Source of the DNA: CAVSMC01 sp963728935
GTDB lineage: Bacteria > Pseudomonadota > Gammaproteobacteria > Burkholderiales > Casimicrobiaceae
Direction: 5' to 3'
Length of the DNA: 64,000 nt
Assembly: GCA_963728935.1 (NCBI GenBank)
Contig: CAVSMC010000001.1
Span: forward strand, 1,550,001-1,614,000
Under the pieces are notes generated by a model that worked only from the letters and a program-made list of their open reading frames with translations, was not told the DNA's origin and ran no database searches. Below are positions 34,427 through 43,071 of this stretch, piece by piece. Numbering within the stretch: the stretch's first letter is position 1; each line of letters starts with the position of its first letter. The position numbers were made by a program, and so were the translations under genes.

Positions 34427-35658
34427 AGCTGGTTCCCCTTAGCGAAGTATGTGAAATCAATCCGCGTTTGCCGAAGGCACACAGCATCGCGGATGACGCT
34501 GAAGTGTCGTTCGTTCCAATGGCCGCAATAAGCGGACTGTCCGGAACTATTACAGATCGACAAACGCGTCGTTTTGCAGCAGTGAAAAGAGGGTACACAA
34601 GCTTTCTGAACAATGACGTTCTCGTTGCAAAGATCACACCATGCATGGAGAACGGCAAGGCCGCCATTGCCCGCGATCTGGTAGGCGGTGTTGGATTCGG
34701 GTCGACTGAGTTTCACGTTCTTCGACCAAGTCACATCGTCATTCCCGAATGGATCCACTACTTCGTGCGCAGGGAGGCGTTCAGACAGGAAGCGAAGCGA
34801 AATTTCACTGGAACCGCCGGCCAACAACGGGTGCCCGCGGCCTTCATGGAGAAGGTTTTCATCCCAATATCAACGCTCAGCGAGCAGCGACACATCGTTG
34901 ACCTTCTGTCCCGAGCGGAAGCCATTGTCAACCTGAGGTTCGAGGCACAGAAGAAGGCCGCCGAAATCGTCCTCGCGCTCTTTCTCGATGTATTCGGCGA
35001 TCCGACGACGAATCCGAAAGGGTGGCCGGTAGAGCGCCTGGGAGATATCGCCACTGTTGTGTCCGGAATCACCAAGGGGCGAAAACTCAACGGCAAAACG
35101 ACCAAGTCGGTCCCTTATCTTCGTGTTGCAAACGTCCAAGCTGGATTTTTGAATTTGGAGGAGATGAAGGAGATAGAAGCAACCAACGCCGAAATAGAAG
35201 GCTTGAAGTTACAGAGTGGCGACATCGTCCTTACCGAAGGCGGCGACCACGACAAGCTGGGACGTGGAGCGCAGTGGCGGGGCGAAATTGATCCTTGTAT
35301 CCACCAGAACCACGTCTTCCGCGTGCGGTTGAACCCTGAAGCTGCAACGTCAAACTATTTCGAGGCCTACCTGCAAACAGCAGCTGCGGCCCGCTATTTT
35401 CTCTCGGTCGCGAAGCGTACAACGAATCTCGCCAGCATCAACATGACTCAACTGCGAAGCTTGCCAGTGATGCTTCCACCGATTGAGCCTCAACTCGCGT
35501 TCGTAGAGCTATCGGAGCAGATTCGTTCCATTCAGCGTCAGAGTCAGTCAGCAACTCTAGCGGCACAGGCGACGTTCAATGCTCTACTGGCGAAGGTGTT
35601 CTCGCAAAACGAAAATTCGATGGCGCGACAGCGCCATAAAGCGGTGGCGGTGGCATGA
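34423..35658 (+). CDS. hsdS: Type I restriction-modification specificity subunit S
   Basis: 411 residues with two target-recognition half-domains: MKLVPLSEVCEINPRLPKAH to LSEQRHIVDLLSRAEAIVNL, and WPVERLGDIATVVSGITKGR to PPIEPQLAFVELSEQIRSIQ. Each half ends with the conserved helix that binds HsdM. It sets the DNA target; the site cannot be predicted here. It overlaps hsdM and gajA by 4 bases each. Base composition is lower in GC than the core genome. Confidence 0.93.
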   Translation: MKLVPLSEVCEINPRLPKAHSIADDAEVSFVPMAAISGLSGTITDRQTRRFAAVKRGYTSFLNNDVLVAKITPCMENGKAAIARDLVGGVGFGSTEFHVLRPSHIVIPEWIHYFVRREAFRQEAKRNFTGTAGQQRVPAAFMEKVFIPISTLSEQRHIVDLLSRAEAIVNLRFEAQKKAAEIVLALFLDVFGDPTTNPKGWPVERLGDIATVVSGITKGRKLNGKTTKSVPYLRVANVQAGFLNLEEMKEIEATNAEIEGLKLQSGDIVLTEGGDHDKLGRGAQWRGEIDPCIHQNHVFRVRLNPEAATSNYFEAYLQTAAAARYFLSVAKRTTNLASINMTQLRSLPVMLPPIEPQLAFVELSEQIRSIQRQSQSATLAAQATFNALLAKVFSQNENSMARQRHKAVAVA

Positions 35659-37568
35659 GAATAACATCCCTGCGCATAGAGAACTTTCGATCCATCAAGG
35701 CTCTCGATATTGAACTTGGGGAAACGACTGTCTTTGTCGGTCCAAACAACTCCGGCAAGACCGCCATCCTTGACGCGGTACGCATCGCGCTAACTCGTAG
35801 ATGGGGCCAACGGGGTACCGGATTCACTGAGTACGACGTTCATCTCGCTACTGAGAACGCTGATCCTAAGACATCTCCGTGTGTTGCTATTGAGCTTCGG
35901 GCGGAGGAGGGGCAGGCGGGTGATTGGCCGGATGCTCTACAGCAAGATCTCGACAACATTATCCAGACTGACCCAACGTCCGGAAAGAGTTTCATCACGC
36001 TTCGAGCAAGTTGCGCGTGGAGTGCCGCGGAGGCCTCGTTCCAGCCTGCATGGGTGTTTCTCAACGCGGCCCGTGCTCCGATGGTGGGTGAGTCTGCGCG
36101 CCGGATCAATCTTGAGCGTTTCTGGCAGTACATGCCGGTCTTTTACTTAGGGGCTCTGCGCGACGCCGCAGACGAATTTTCCCCGCGCTCGCAGTTTTGG
36201 GGGCGCCTTCTCAAGGCGATGCAGATTCCTCCTGCGCTCGAAACCAGGGTCCAGAAAGTGCTTGACCGACTGAATAAGAGACTGTTGCAGGCGGACCCTC
36301 GCCTTGCCCAGATCGCAGAGACACTGTCCGGGGCTACGAAGGTAGCGGCGCGTGATCGAGCCGGAGGCGTGGATTTGCGCCTTGTGCCTCTCAAGGCATG
36401 GGACCTTCTATCGAAGGCGGAGATCATTCTGCGGAATGAGCCCGATTGGCCCTGGCTTCCCTTGCAGCAGCATGGCCAAGGCCTTCAAAGCCTGTCGGTG
36501 ATGTTCCTCTTTCAGGCCTTCGTCGAACATCTTCTAGCGGAACTGTACGAAGCAGAAAGCGTTCCGGTCCTAGCCCTTGAGGAGCCTGAGACACATTTGC
36601 ACCCGCAGGCTGCCCGAACGCTGTGGGCACACGTCAGCGCGTTGCCGGGGCAAAAACTCATCACCACGCATTCCCCGTACTTCGTGCAGCACGTACCGTT
36701 TCGGGATTTGCGACTCGTGCGGCTAACTGATCAGGGTACCGAGATCAAATGGTTGCCCGCTCACTTTTCAGCAACCGTTCCGCATCTACTGGCACTCGAC
36801 GCGGTGGTCGCTGGCAGTGCCGGACTTCTGGAATACGACCGCGCCGCCGCGAGCCTTACAGTCCATGGACGACTCACCGAGGACCGATACCGGGATCTTC
36901 TTGCATGTTATGGAACCCATCCGGATCGTGCCGTCATCCATGGGGTACTCCGGGACCTAAAGGACAGATCACTATTGTTTATTGACGACGAGGAGTTGAA
37001 TTCTCTGCAAACCTTTGCGCGTCGAATCCGTGGTGAGATCTTCTTTGCCCGCCGCTGGATGATTGTTGAGGGGCAGGCGGAGTATCTACTCGTCCATGCC
37101 CTGGCGAGGATGCTCAACTACGACCTCGATGAGTACGGTGTATCGCTTATCGATGCCGTCAACAATGGCAACCCCAGCACCTTCGCAGTCCTGGCCCGTG
37201 CGCTCGGAATCCCGTGGCTTGCGGTCTTTGATGGCGACGCAGCCGGTCAGCAGTATATCCAGGCCATTCGTTCGAGGGACTTTGACCCCGCGGTGGTCGC
37301 GCACCGTTGCCGTACGCATGCTGCCGGCGATCTTGAAGACCAGTTGTTGGCTGATGGTTTGGAGCCCGAGTTGCGCGGAATCCTACAGAACGACGGCTAC
37401 GCCGATGCCTTGATGATCGACCAGGCTACCCTGAAGCGACGTCTGCACGACAACAACACGCTCTATGCCGCGGAACTCGCCAAGATGATGCGCGGGAATG
37501 CTGCTTTCGCAGGGCGAATGCCGGAAGCGTTTCGCAGATCTGTAGCCGATTTGCGAGGGCTAGCATGA
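35655..37568 (+). CDS. gajA: GajA-like OLD-family ATPase-nuclease
   Basis: 637 residues. N-terminal SMC/RecF-like ATPase: Walker A GPNNSGKT (29-36), the late ABC-like VLALEEPETHLHPQAARTLW and TTHSPYFVQHVP. C-terminal Toprim nuclease: MIVEGQAEYLLVHALARMLN (Glu of V-E-G) and LAVFDGDAAGQQYIQAIRS (D-x-D). This is the OLD-plus-helicase layout of Gabija, in which GajA cuts DNA and nucleotides inhibit it. It is about 60 residues longer than the reference GajA. It overlaps both hsdS and the helicase gene by 4 bases, so it is translated as part of the restriction operon. Confidence 0.85.
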   Translation: MRITSLRIENFRSIKALDIELGETTVFVGPNNSGKTAILDAVRIALTRRWGQRGTGFTEYDVHLATENADPKTSPCVAIELRAEEGQAGDWPDALQQDLDNIIQTDPTSGKSFITLRASCAWSAAEASFQPAWVFLNAARAPMVGESARRINLERFWQYMPVFYLGALRDAADEFSPRSQFWGRLLKAMQIPPALETRVQKVLDRLNKRLLQADPRLAQIAETLSGATKVAARDRAGGVDLRLVPLKAWDLLSKAEIILRNEPDWPWLPLQQHGQGLQSLSVMFLFQAFVEHLLAELYEAESVPVLALEEPETHLHPQAARTLWAHVSALPGQKLITTHSPYFVQHVPFRDLRLVRLTDQGTEIKWLPAHFSATVPHLLALDAVVAGSAGLLEYDRAAASLTVHGRLTEDRYRDLLACYGTHPDRAVIHGVLRDLKDRSLLFIDDEELNSLQTFARRIRGEIFFARRWMIVEGQAEYLLVHALARMLNYDLDEYGVSLIDAVNNGNPSTFAVLARALGIPWLAVFDGDAAGQQYIQAIRSRDFDPAVVAHRCRTHAAGDLEDQLLADGLEPELRGILQNDGYADALMIDQATLKRRLHDNNTLYAAELAKMMRGNAAFAGRMPEAFRRSVADLRGLA

Positions 37569-39490
37569 CTGACACCACGCTCAGTGTTGCGCTTGAGAAG
37601 CTAACCGACATCCAGAAGCAGGCGGTCCAGTGGGAAGGCGGCTCGCTGCTTGTTCTCGCAGGTCCTGGATCCGGAAAGACGCAGGTTCTTACCTGCCGCA
37701 TCGCGCGGATTCTGGATCGATCAAGAGACGCTAACTTCCGCGTCCTTGCTCTGACCTTCACTAACAAGGCGGCTGACGAGATGAAGGATAGAGTGGCTGC
37801 ATTCGTTCCAGGACTGGAGGACCGCGCCATCATTGGCACGTTCCACAGTTTCTGCGGACAGATCCTGCGGCAGCATGGCGTTCATCTTGGAATCAAGCCT
37901 GATTTCACGATCTATTCGCAAGACGCAGATCGGCTCGCGGTCTTCGAGGACGCCCTTAAGCGCGCAATGTCCCAGGGACAGCCAGCCAGTGCTGACGATG
38001 TCCGGTATCTAGGGCTCATAGACGGAATGAAAACACGTCTGATCGAACCCGGCGACGCAGAAGCGAGGCTTACTCGCAACAATGATCGCAAACGCATCGC
38101 ACTCGCATACCGGCTCTATGAAGATGAACTTAGGACTTTGAACGCGCTGGATTTCAACTCCCTGATTTTTGAAGCCTACAGACTAGCGATCAAGTTTCCT
38201 GCGATTGCGGCCCGCTATCGGCGGTCCCACCCATACTGGCTGATTGATGAATTTCAGGACACTACCGACGCGCAGTATAAGTTCGTCCAAAGCCTGGCCG
38301 GCGCCGAGTTCAGGAATTTATTCGCCGTCGCGGATGACGATCAGATCATCTACGAATGGAACGGCGCGAGCTTTCGGCAGATTCAGCGATTCCGCGCTGA
38401 CTATTCGGCGGAACTCATTCAACTTCCAACTAACTATCGTTGCCCACCGGCAATTGTCGATGCGGCGAACCGTCTCGTCGCTTACAACCTCCAGCGTACG
38501 GACAATAAGAGCCCGCTCATAGCGGGGAAGACGAAGCTTCGCCTTCCGCCAAGCGAGCACATTCAACTACGGGTGTTTGGTTCGGAAGATGAGGAGGCGG
38601 AGGGGATCGCAACCGAGATCGCGGAGAAGGGAGCGGTACAGTGGGGGAACATAACACTTCTTGGAAGGACGCGCGCCCTTCTTGAACGGATGCATGCCGC
38701 GCTTGGGAAGCATCAAGTGTCGGCCGTTATCGCGCAGCGCCGCGATGATTTCCTTTCGCCGGAGTGTCGTTGGCTGGTTGCTGCGCTGAAGCAGGTCGTC
38801 CGGCCGCTAGATCACCGTAACATGGCAGTATTCGTGGAAGCGTTCAACCGTATAGCCCAGGTTGAGGTTTCGGTTGACCAGATCGTCGCAGACGCCGAGA
38901 GCACGGGCGAGAGCTATTTGAGCAGTTGGCTACGCGTGGTGCGGGGGGAGAGTGGCGCAGCGCAAAAAGGTCGATTGACCGACCTGCTTTCCAAGCTGAT
39001 CGCTGACCCTGTCAGTTCGCATAAGGTGATAGGCGAAATGCTCTCGGAATTCGAGGCTTCCGTTACGGAAGCTACTGACCAAGCCGATCTATCGGAGGAT
39101 CTGACGGCTTGGCGTGAGATCTCAAGGGATATTGCCAAGCATTCCGGCAGAAGCGTTCCACTCGATCAGTTCTTGCAGGAGCTCCAATTGCGGTCGAAGG
39201 AACCGGCACCCCGAGCTGGTGCTGTCACACTCATGACGGTCCACGGAGCGAAGGGACGCGAATTCGATACGGTCTATCTTATTGGACTCGCTGAAGACGT
39301 CATGCCGTCCTATCAGAGCCGGCAGAAGGGCGATACGAGCCCGGAAATGGAGGAAGAGCGGCGCAATTGCTTTGTTGCGATTACGCGCGCAAAGGAGTGT
39401 CTGATTCTAAGCCGCGCGACTAACTACCGCGGCTGGCAGAAGGCTCCGTCGAGATTCTTGGTGGAAATGGGTTTGGCCCAAGCGGCATGA
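37565..39490 (+). CDS. gajB: GajB-like UvrD/Rep-family helicase
   Basis: 641 residues, SF1A helicase. Walker A AGPGSGKT (32-39), ALTFTNKAADEMKDRVA, GTFHSFCGQILR, Walker B YWLIDEFQDTTDAQYKFVQ, VADDDQIIYEWNGAS, LPTNYRCPPAIVDAANR and the C-terminal MTVHGAKGREFDTVYLIGL with FVAITRAKECLILSR. It is paired with an OLD nuclease, as in Gabija; reference GajB is about 150 residues shorter, and the length here is nearer to classical UvrD. It ends the five-gene operon. I name it by context; a DNA-repair helicase role is the alternative. Confidence 0.82.
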   Translation: MTDTTLSVALEKLTDIQKQAVQWEGGSLLVLAGPGSGKTQVLTCRIARILDRSRDANFRVLALTFTNKAADEMKDRVAAFVPGLEDRAIIGTFHSFCGQILRQHGVHLGIKPDFTIYSQDADRLAVFEDALKRAMSQGQPASADDVRYLGLIDGMKTRLIEPGDAEARLTRNNDRKRIALAYRLYEDELRTLNALDFNSLIFEAYRLAIKFPAIAARYRRSHPYWLIDEFQDTTDAQYKFVQSLAGAEFRNLFAVADDDQIIYEWNGASFRQIQRFRADYSAELIQLPTNYRCPPAIVDAANRLVAYNLQRTDNKSPLIAGKTKLRLPPSEHIQLRVFGSEDEEAEGIATEIAEKGAVQWGNITLLGRTRALLERMHAALGKHQVSAVIAQRRDDFLSPECRWLVAALKQVVRPLDHRNMAVFVEAFNRIAQVEVSVDQIVADAESTGESYLSSWLRVVRGESGAAQKGRLTDLLSKLIADPVSSHKVIGEMLSEFEASVTEATDQADLSEDLTAWREISRDIAKHSGRSVPLDQFLQELQLRSKEPAPRAGAVTLMTVHGAKGREFDTVYLIGLAEDVMPSYQSRQKGDTSPEMEEERRNCFVAITRAKECLILSRATNYRGWQKAPSRFLVEMGLAQAA

Positions 39491-39556
39491 GTACGTCTGT
39501 TGCGGGCACCCTTCGCACCATGATCATGTGAGTAGAAGAAGGAATGGAAAGTCTGA

Positions 39557-40387
39557 ATGGAGGATGACGTAACCGAACTCAGCTTTGAATTCCTGGACGA
39601 TCTTGCCCTCGCCGTTGCCCGAGGGCGCGTGGATCCTGCCGCACACCTGAAATCTGCGCTGGTGAAGCAGCTTGGACCCTTCCTCGAATTGCTCGGACTT
39701 CAGCGATGCAACGCGTTGCCGATGGACGCATTCCCGGGCGGCCCGTTGGGCCAAACCCTACGCCAGGCCTTAGCCGCTCATCACGCCGGCCGGGGCGCCT
39801 ACCTGACGACGAACAGCGAACGCATGGGGTTCGTCACAACGACCAGGACGGCGCAAGCCGCGGACCGCGTTGAGTGGACGGCATTCTGTCGGAAGGCGCA
39901 GGAGGCAGCGGAGCTTTCATTGCCGAAAGCCGCCGCACTGGGATTGATCGGCGCGCTGCGCGAGATCGAAGATAATGTCCACGTTCACAGCGAACGATCG
40001 CACGACGGCGTCGTTGGATTCCGCGGCAATACGGAGGAGTTCGAGTTTGTTGTCGCCGACAGCGGGATCGGCGTCCTGAAGAGCCTTCGGCAATCGCCTG
40101 ACTACCAGCATCTCGATGACGCGGGGACCGCGATCAAGATCGCGCTGGCGGACGGGCAATCCCGCCTGCGCCACCTCGATCCGGCCCGTGGCCACGGGTT
40201 CCATGACCTGTTTGTGGGCCTTGCGAATCTCAACGGTGAACTGCGGTTTCGAAGCGACGATCACTCGCTCACCATCAACGGCGCATCGCCGTCACTTATG
40301 ACGGCGCACCTAAGCCAGAAAGTCCGTCTTCAGGGATTCGTGGCGAGCGTCGTATGCCGCCTCAGACCGACATCGACTCCACACTGA
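39557..40387 (+). CDS. GHKL-type ATP-binding protein
   Basis: 276 residues. The N-box is ALREIEDNVHVHSERSHDGV, G1 is FVVADSGIGVLKSLR and G2 is RGHGFHDLFVGLANLNG, so it has a histidine-kinase/HSP90-type ATPase domain at residues 120-240. The N-terminal 110 residues are not recognised (FLDDLALAVARGRVDPAAHL). There is no phosphoacceptor His domain or membrane segment. It lies 66 bases after gajB on the same strand and is convergent with the Cys8 gene, overlapping its end by 26 bases. Such ATPases often occur beside STAS-like proteins, and one is encoded here. Confidence 0.75.
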   Translation: MEDDVTELSFEFLDDLALAVARGRVDPAAHLKSALVKQLGPFLELLGLQRCNALPMDAFPGGPLGQTLRQALAAHHAGRGAYLTTNSERMGFVTTTRTAQAADRVEWTAFCRKAQEAAELSLPKAAALGLIGALREIEDNVHVHSERSHDGVVGFRGNTEEFEFVVADSGIGVLKSLRQSPDYQHLDDAGTAIKIALADGQSRLRHLDPARGHGFHDLFVGLANLNGELRFRSDDHSLTINGASPSLMTAHLSQKVRLQGFVASVVCRLRPTSTPH

Positions 40388-41522
40388 TCGCCGGCCGCTC
40401 GCGCTTCGGCGCGACTGCATCAGTAGCGTACGCACGGAATGTTTCGATGTTTGCATCGAGCAGGTCGTCAATCGGCGCGCCGGCGGGAGTAGGCGCGGCT
40501 ACCGACCGTAGCTGGCCGTCCTTGACAAGGGCGCGCTGCCGGTGCTGGGCCTTGATGAAGGCGTTCGTTTCGATCACGGTAAGACCCGCGAACGCGCTAT
40601 GCAGGGAGGCGAGTTCGGTGAGGCCTCCCCGGATCACGAGATGGAGAGGGTGCTCTACCTGAGCGGTCAGGTTCCGCAGATGGCCAATATGCCAGCCTAT
40701 ACGCAGCTTCATGCCCGCGCCCGTTCCGAACTCGAAAGCGACGCTCCCGACTTCGGGATGCGCATTCAGGAAGTCAATCCACCGCTCCCAGTCGCGTTCA
40801 GTACGCGCATTCAAATGGAGCGCACATGGAACGCCTTCGCGCTGTATCTCCGACCAAATGAGCGCGATCCGCTTCATGTTGAAGAGATTGTCGAGGCGCG
40901 GGACGTCATCGAACAGGCTGAAATTCGGCGTCGAGATCAGGCTGACCCCAAGCTGCGCGAGGCCGCGCGTCACCGCCTCGCGGTCCGGCAGTTTCCACCA
41001 GCGTTCAATGGAAGGATCGCGATCCGTGCCGCTCAGGATCACGGACGTGTTCTCGCTCAGCTTGAAATGATCCAGCAGCGCCCCGCGAGAAGCGAAGCGC
41101 AGAGTGCCGTCTTTCTTGCTGAAGAGTTCGTAGAGGGAGAGCGCCACGGTTTCCGTGCGCGGCGGCCGGCTGCGCGCGGCGCTGTGGTAGATCATCGGCA
41201 CAACGAGGGGCAAGACAGGTAACTTCATGCGCGGGGCTGCTCGGACGCGACCGAGATCAAAGCCGCCGACCTCCTGGGACCGCGCAACCATATGCGTCAG
41301 GTTGCGGGGACAGACGTTGTCGCACGTCGCGGGATCTGTACAACGGCAGTACGTCAGGCAGTCGAATACGCCGGCTTCGACCTGAAGGCCGCCGCACTGG
41401 TCCCGATACGCGCACTGCTGGCAGCCCAGAGACTCGGTGGACTCCGTGCCGTCATGCCACAGCTTCCTCGAATTCGGAAACTGAAACTTCTCGACCGGGG
41501 CGCGGTTATTCGATCTCGACAT
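40362..41522 (-). CDS. Cys8 cluster protein, DUF4417-like (tentative)
   Basis: 386 residues from ATG 41522 (RBS AGCGGAAC). Residues 34-71 have eight cysteines: C34-x2-C37-x5-C43-x11-C55-x3-C59-x-C61-x5-C67-x3-C71 (LGCQQCAYRDQCGG, FDCLTYCRCTD, TCDNVCPRN), suited to bind one or two metal or Fe-S centres. The rest resembles a barrel-like domain: SLISTPNFSLFDDVPRLDNL, FNMKRIALIWSEIQREGVPC and SVAFEFGTGAG, with a DUF4417-like flavour. I cannot name a function. The start overlaps the previous gene by 17 bases, so it is in one operon with the 115-residue and STAS-like genes. Confidence 0.7.
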   Translation of the reverse strand: MSRSNNRAPVEKFQFPNSRKLWHDGTESTESLGCQQCAYRDQCGGLQVEAGVFDCLTYCRCTDPATCDNVCPRNLTHMVARSQEVGGFDLGRVRAAPRMKLPVLPLVVPMIYHSAARSRPPRTETVALSLYELFSKKDGTLRFASRGALLDHFKLSENTSVILSGTDRDPSIERWWKLPDREAVTRGLAQLGVSLISTPNFSLFDDVPRLDNLFNMKRIALIWSEIQREGVPCALHLNARTERDWERWIDFLNAHPEVGSVAFEFGTGAGMKLRIGWHIGHLRNLTAQVEHPLHLVIRGGLTELASLHSAFAGLTVIETNAFIKAQHRQRALVKDGQLRSVAAPTPAGAPIDDLLDANIETFRAYATDAVAPKRERPAISVESMSV

Positions 41523-41853
41523 CGGCAGTTCCGCTAAGAGGGTTGATGTGAACCACTTGACCAAGAGCGCAGCCGCCCGCGCCGTCGATGGCGCGGAATA
41601 GATCCGGCGGCGGGTTTTCGATGACGCCGATCTGCGCCGTCTCGCGAACAAGGATCAGCTTGCTGTCGCGGACGCAGACGGCGACCTGCTCGCCGGCCTT
41701 TGCTCGGGCGCCGTCATCGACATTCGCGACAGTTGTACGGGTTCGGCACTCCGGATGCCTGGTGAAGAGTGTCGGATTGGAGAGATCGGTCTTGCCCCGG
41801 TCCCAGCCCTTGGTGAAACTCGGCGCAGCGCGCCGGATGAAATCAAGCCCCAT
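41506..41853 (-). CDS. Hypothetical 115-residue protein of the STAS-like/Cys8 operon
   Basis: MGLDFIRRAAPSFTKGWDRG, then a beta-rich part (EQVAVCVRDSKLILVRETAQ, GQVVHINPLSGTADVEIE). No family recognised. ATG 41853 has a good RBS (GGAGGGCTTGCAGC) and overlaps the STAS-like gene by 11 bases; its stop overlaps the Cys8 gene. The tight overlaps support a real gene that works with its neighbours. Confidence 0.65.
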   Translation of the reverse strand: MGLDFIRRAAPSFTKGWDRGKTDLSNPTLFTRHPECRTRTTVANVDDGARAKAGEQVAVCVRDSKLILVRETAQIGVIENPPPDLFRAIDGAGGCALGQVVHINPLSGTADVEIE

Positions 41854-42412
41854 GCTGCAAGCCCTCCAGCACCGGCCGATAGCGTTTGTTGCGGCCGCTG
41901 CTCACCTCGACAAGAATTCCCTTCGCGGCCAGCGCGCCCAGCCGGTTGTTCCAGGCTGTCGGCGCGACTTTCTCGTGGCTCTGCGCGGCAAGCGAAGGCG
42001 CATCCGCCTCACCCAGGCGGATGACTTCCTGCAGCGCGACAAGCTGCTTGCCATCGATCGGACCCATGAGTTCGACTCCGCTGACGTTGCCGTCCTGGTC
42101 TAGGCGGCAGATCACTAACGCGTCGCCGCGCGCTTTGAGTATGACTTCAAGATCCTCGCGAGCGCGGGGTTCAAGGTTTGCCGCGACAGGGTAGACGTTC
42201 GGCCAGGTCGAGCGGGCATGATTGCGGTACGCGACGATGCTGTCGCGCAGGAAGCTAGTGGTCGCCACATCGACGCCGCGAAAGTCGAGGAAGCAAACGG
42301 TAGGCGCTGTAACCGCCGGGGTCTTCTGCACCAAGTCGGCAAACGCCTTCTGGCCTTCGATCGATCCAGCGAGGACGCCGTTAGTGGCGTAGGGCTCCAT
42401 GGGAAGGCGCAT
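41843..42412 (-). CDS. STAS-like (DUF4325-type) protein with C-terminal winged helix
   Basis: 189 residues. VCFLDFRGVDVATTSFLRDS is a STAS-like core (D-F-x-G-V-x3-T-x-S-F) and KTPAVTAP precedes it. The C-terminal part APTAWNNRLGALAAKGILVE with SSGRNKRYRPVLEGL is a winged-helix pattern. STAS-like proteins are often encoded near GHKL ATPases, suggesting a phospho- or nucleotide-regulated switch; here the winged helix suggests it binds DNA. ATG 42412 is preferred over the upstream start at 42427 because GAGGAG lies at ideal spacing. First gene of its operon, downstream of a promoter with an operator-like palindrome. Confidence 0.72.
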   Translation of the reverse strand: MRLPMEPYATNGVLAGSIEGQKAFADLVQKTPAVTAPTVCFLDFRGVDVATTSFLRDSIVAYRNHARSTWPNVYPVAANLEPRAREDLEVILKARGDALVICRLDQDGNVSGVELMGPIDGKQLVALQEVIRLGEADAPSLAAQSHEKVAPTAWNNRLGALAAKGILVEVSSGRNKRYRPVLEGLQHGA

Positions 42413-42422
42413 TGTAACACTC

Positions 42423-42441
42423 CTCACGTTAATAACGTGAG
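42423..42441. promoter_or_regulatory. Operator-like palindrome before the STAS-like gene
   Basis: CTCACGTTA-A-TAACGTGAG is a perfect 9-1-9 inverted repeat. It starts right after the -10 box and overlaps the RBS region of the STAS-like gene, so a protein bound here would block transcription. The winged-helix STAS-like protein is a candidate regulator. Confidence 0.8.
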
Positions 42442-42442
42442 C

Positions 42443-42471
42443 ATTATGAACCAGCCCGGTCCTCGGGTCAA
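42443..42471 (-). promoter_or_regulatory. Sigma-70 promoter of the STAS-like/Cys8 operon
   Basis: On the minus strand: -35 TTGACC (42466-42471), a 17-base spacer, -10 CATAAT (42443-42448). Spacing is ideal. The palindromic operator lies at the expected transcription start. Confidence 0.75.
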
Positions 42472-42691
42472 TAGGTCTGAATTCCTGAGTCAGAGCAGGG
42501 CGTTAGGTTGCCGCGCCGACAGCGACGCCTCAGAACGCACCAAGGCCGCAGACCTTGTACTGGTTGTACCGGCGTCCGGCCACACCGTCGCCGTCCGACT
42601 GGGACACACGGAAAGGTCGTGATTGATGGGGAGTGTGCGACGCGATCCCATCGTTGTGCACGGTCCATAGCCGGCCAATCGTCGCATTTGC

Positions 42692-43051
42692 ATGTATGTC
42701 CGATCTGACATATATTGTCTAGGTGGCCACCATAGACAAGCCGCTCCTGTGTGGCTGCGGGGCGAGGTCAAAACACCACCGTTCTCGCAAGCCGCCCGCG
42801 TCGAGGCGGGCGTATTGCTGCGGCAATTGCAGGGCGGCGCCAAGCTCGGCCTGCCGCATTCGCGACCGATGGCTCGTCGCCATGAATCGCGCATCGTGGA
42901 CGAAGGCGCGACATGGCGGATCATCTATCGCCTCGATGACGACGCCGTCGTGATCGTCGATGTTTTCAGCAAGAAGACGCGTCAGACGCCTGGGCGAGTG
43001 ATCGTGGACTGCCGGCGCCGGCTGCGTCAGTACGATGAGTTGACCCGATAG
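42692..43051 (+). CDS. RelE/HigB-like toxin (Gp49/DUF891 type)
   Basis: 119 residues in the open frame. VWLRGEVKTPPFSQAARVEA, LLRQLQGGAKLGLPHSRPMA, IVDEGATWRIIYRLDDDAVV and VFSKKTRQTPGRVIVDCRRR are the Gp49-like RelE-fold toxin signature (mRNA interferase). The usual N-terminus is M-x(n)-D-K-P-L-V-W-L; here ATIDKPL is in another frame just upstream (from GTG 42723), so a 2-base insertion near 42748 seems to have replaced the N-terminus. The ORF from ATG 42692 still covers the whole domain. The antitoxin starts 20 bases later. Confidence 0.8.
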   Translation: MYVRSDIYCLGGHHRQAAPVWLRGEVKTPPFSQAARVEAGVLLRQLQGGAKLGLPHSRPMARRHESRIVDEGATWRIIYRLDDDAVVIVDVFSKKTRQTPGRVIVDCRRRLRQYDELTR

Positions 43052-43071
43052 GCAATCGAACTGGAGCAAAC

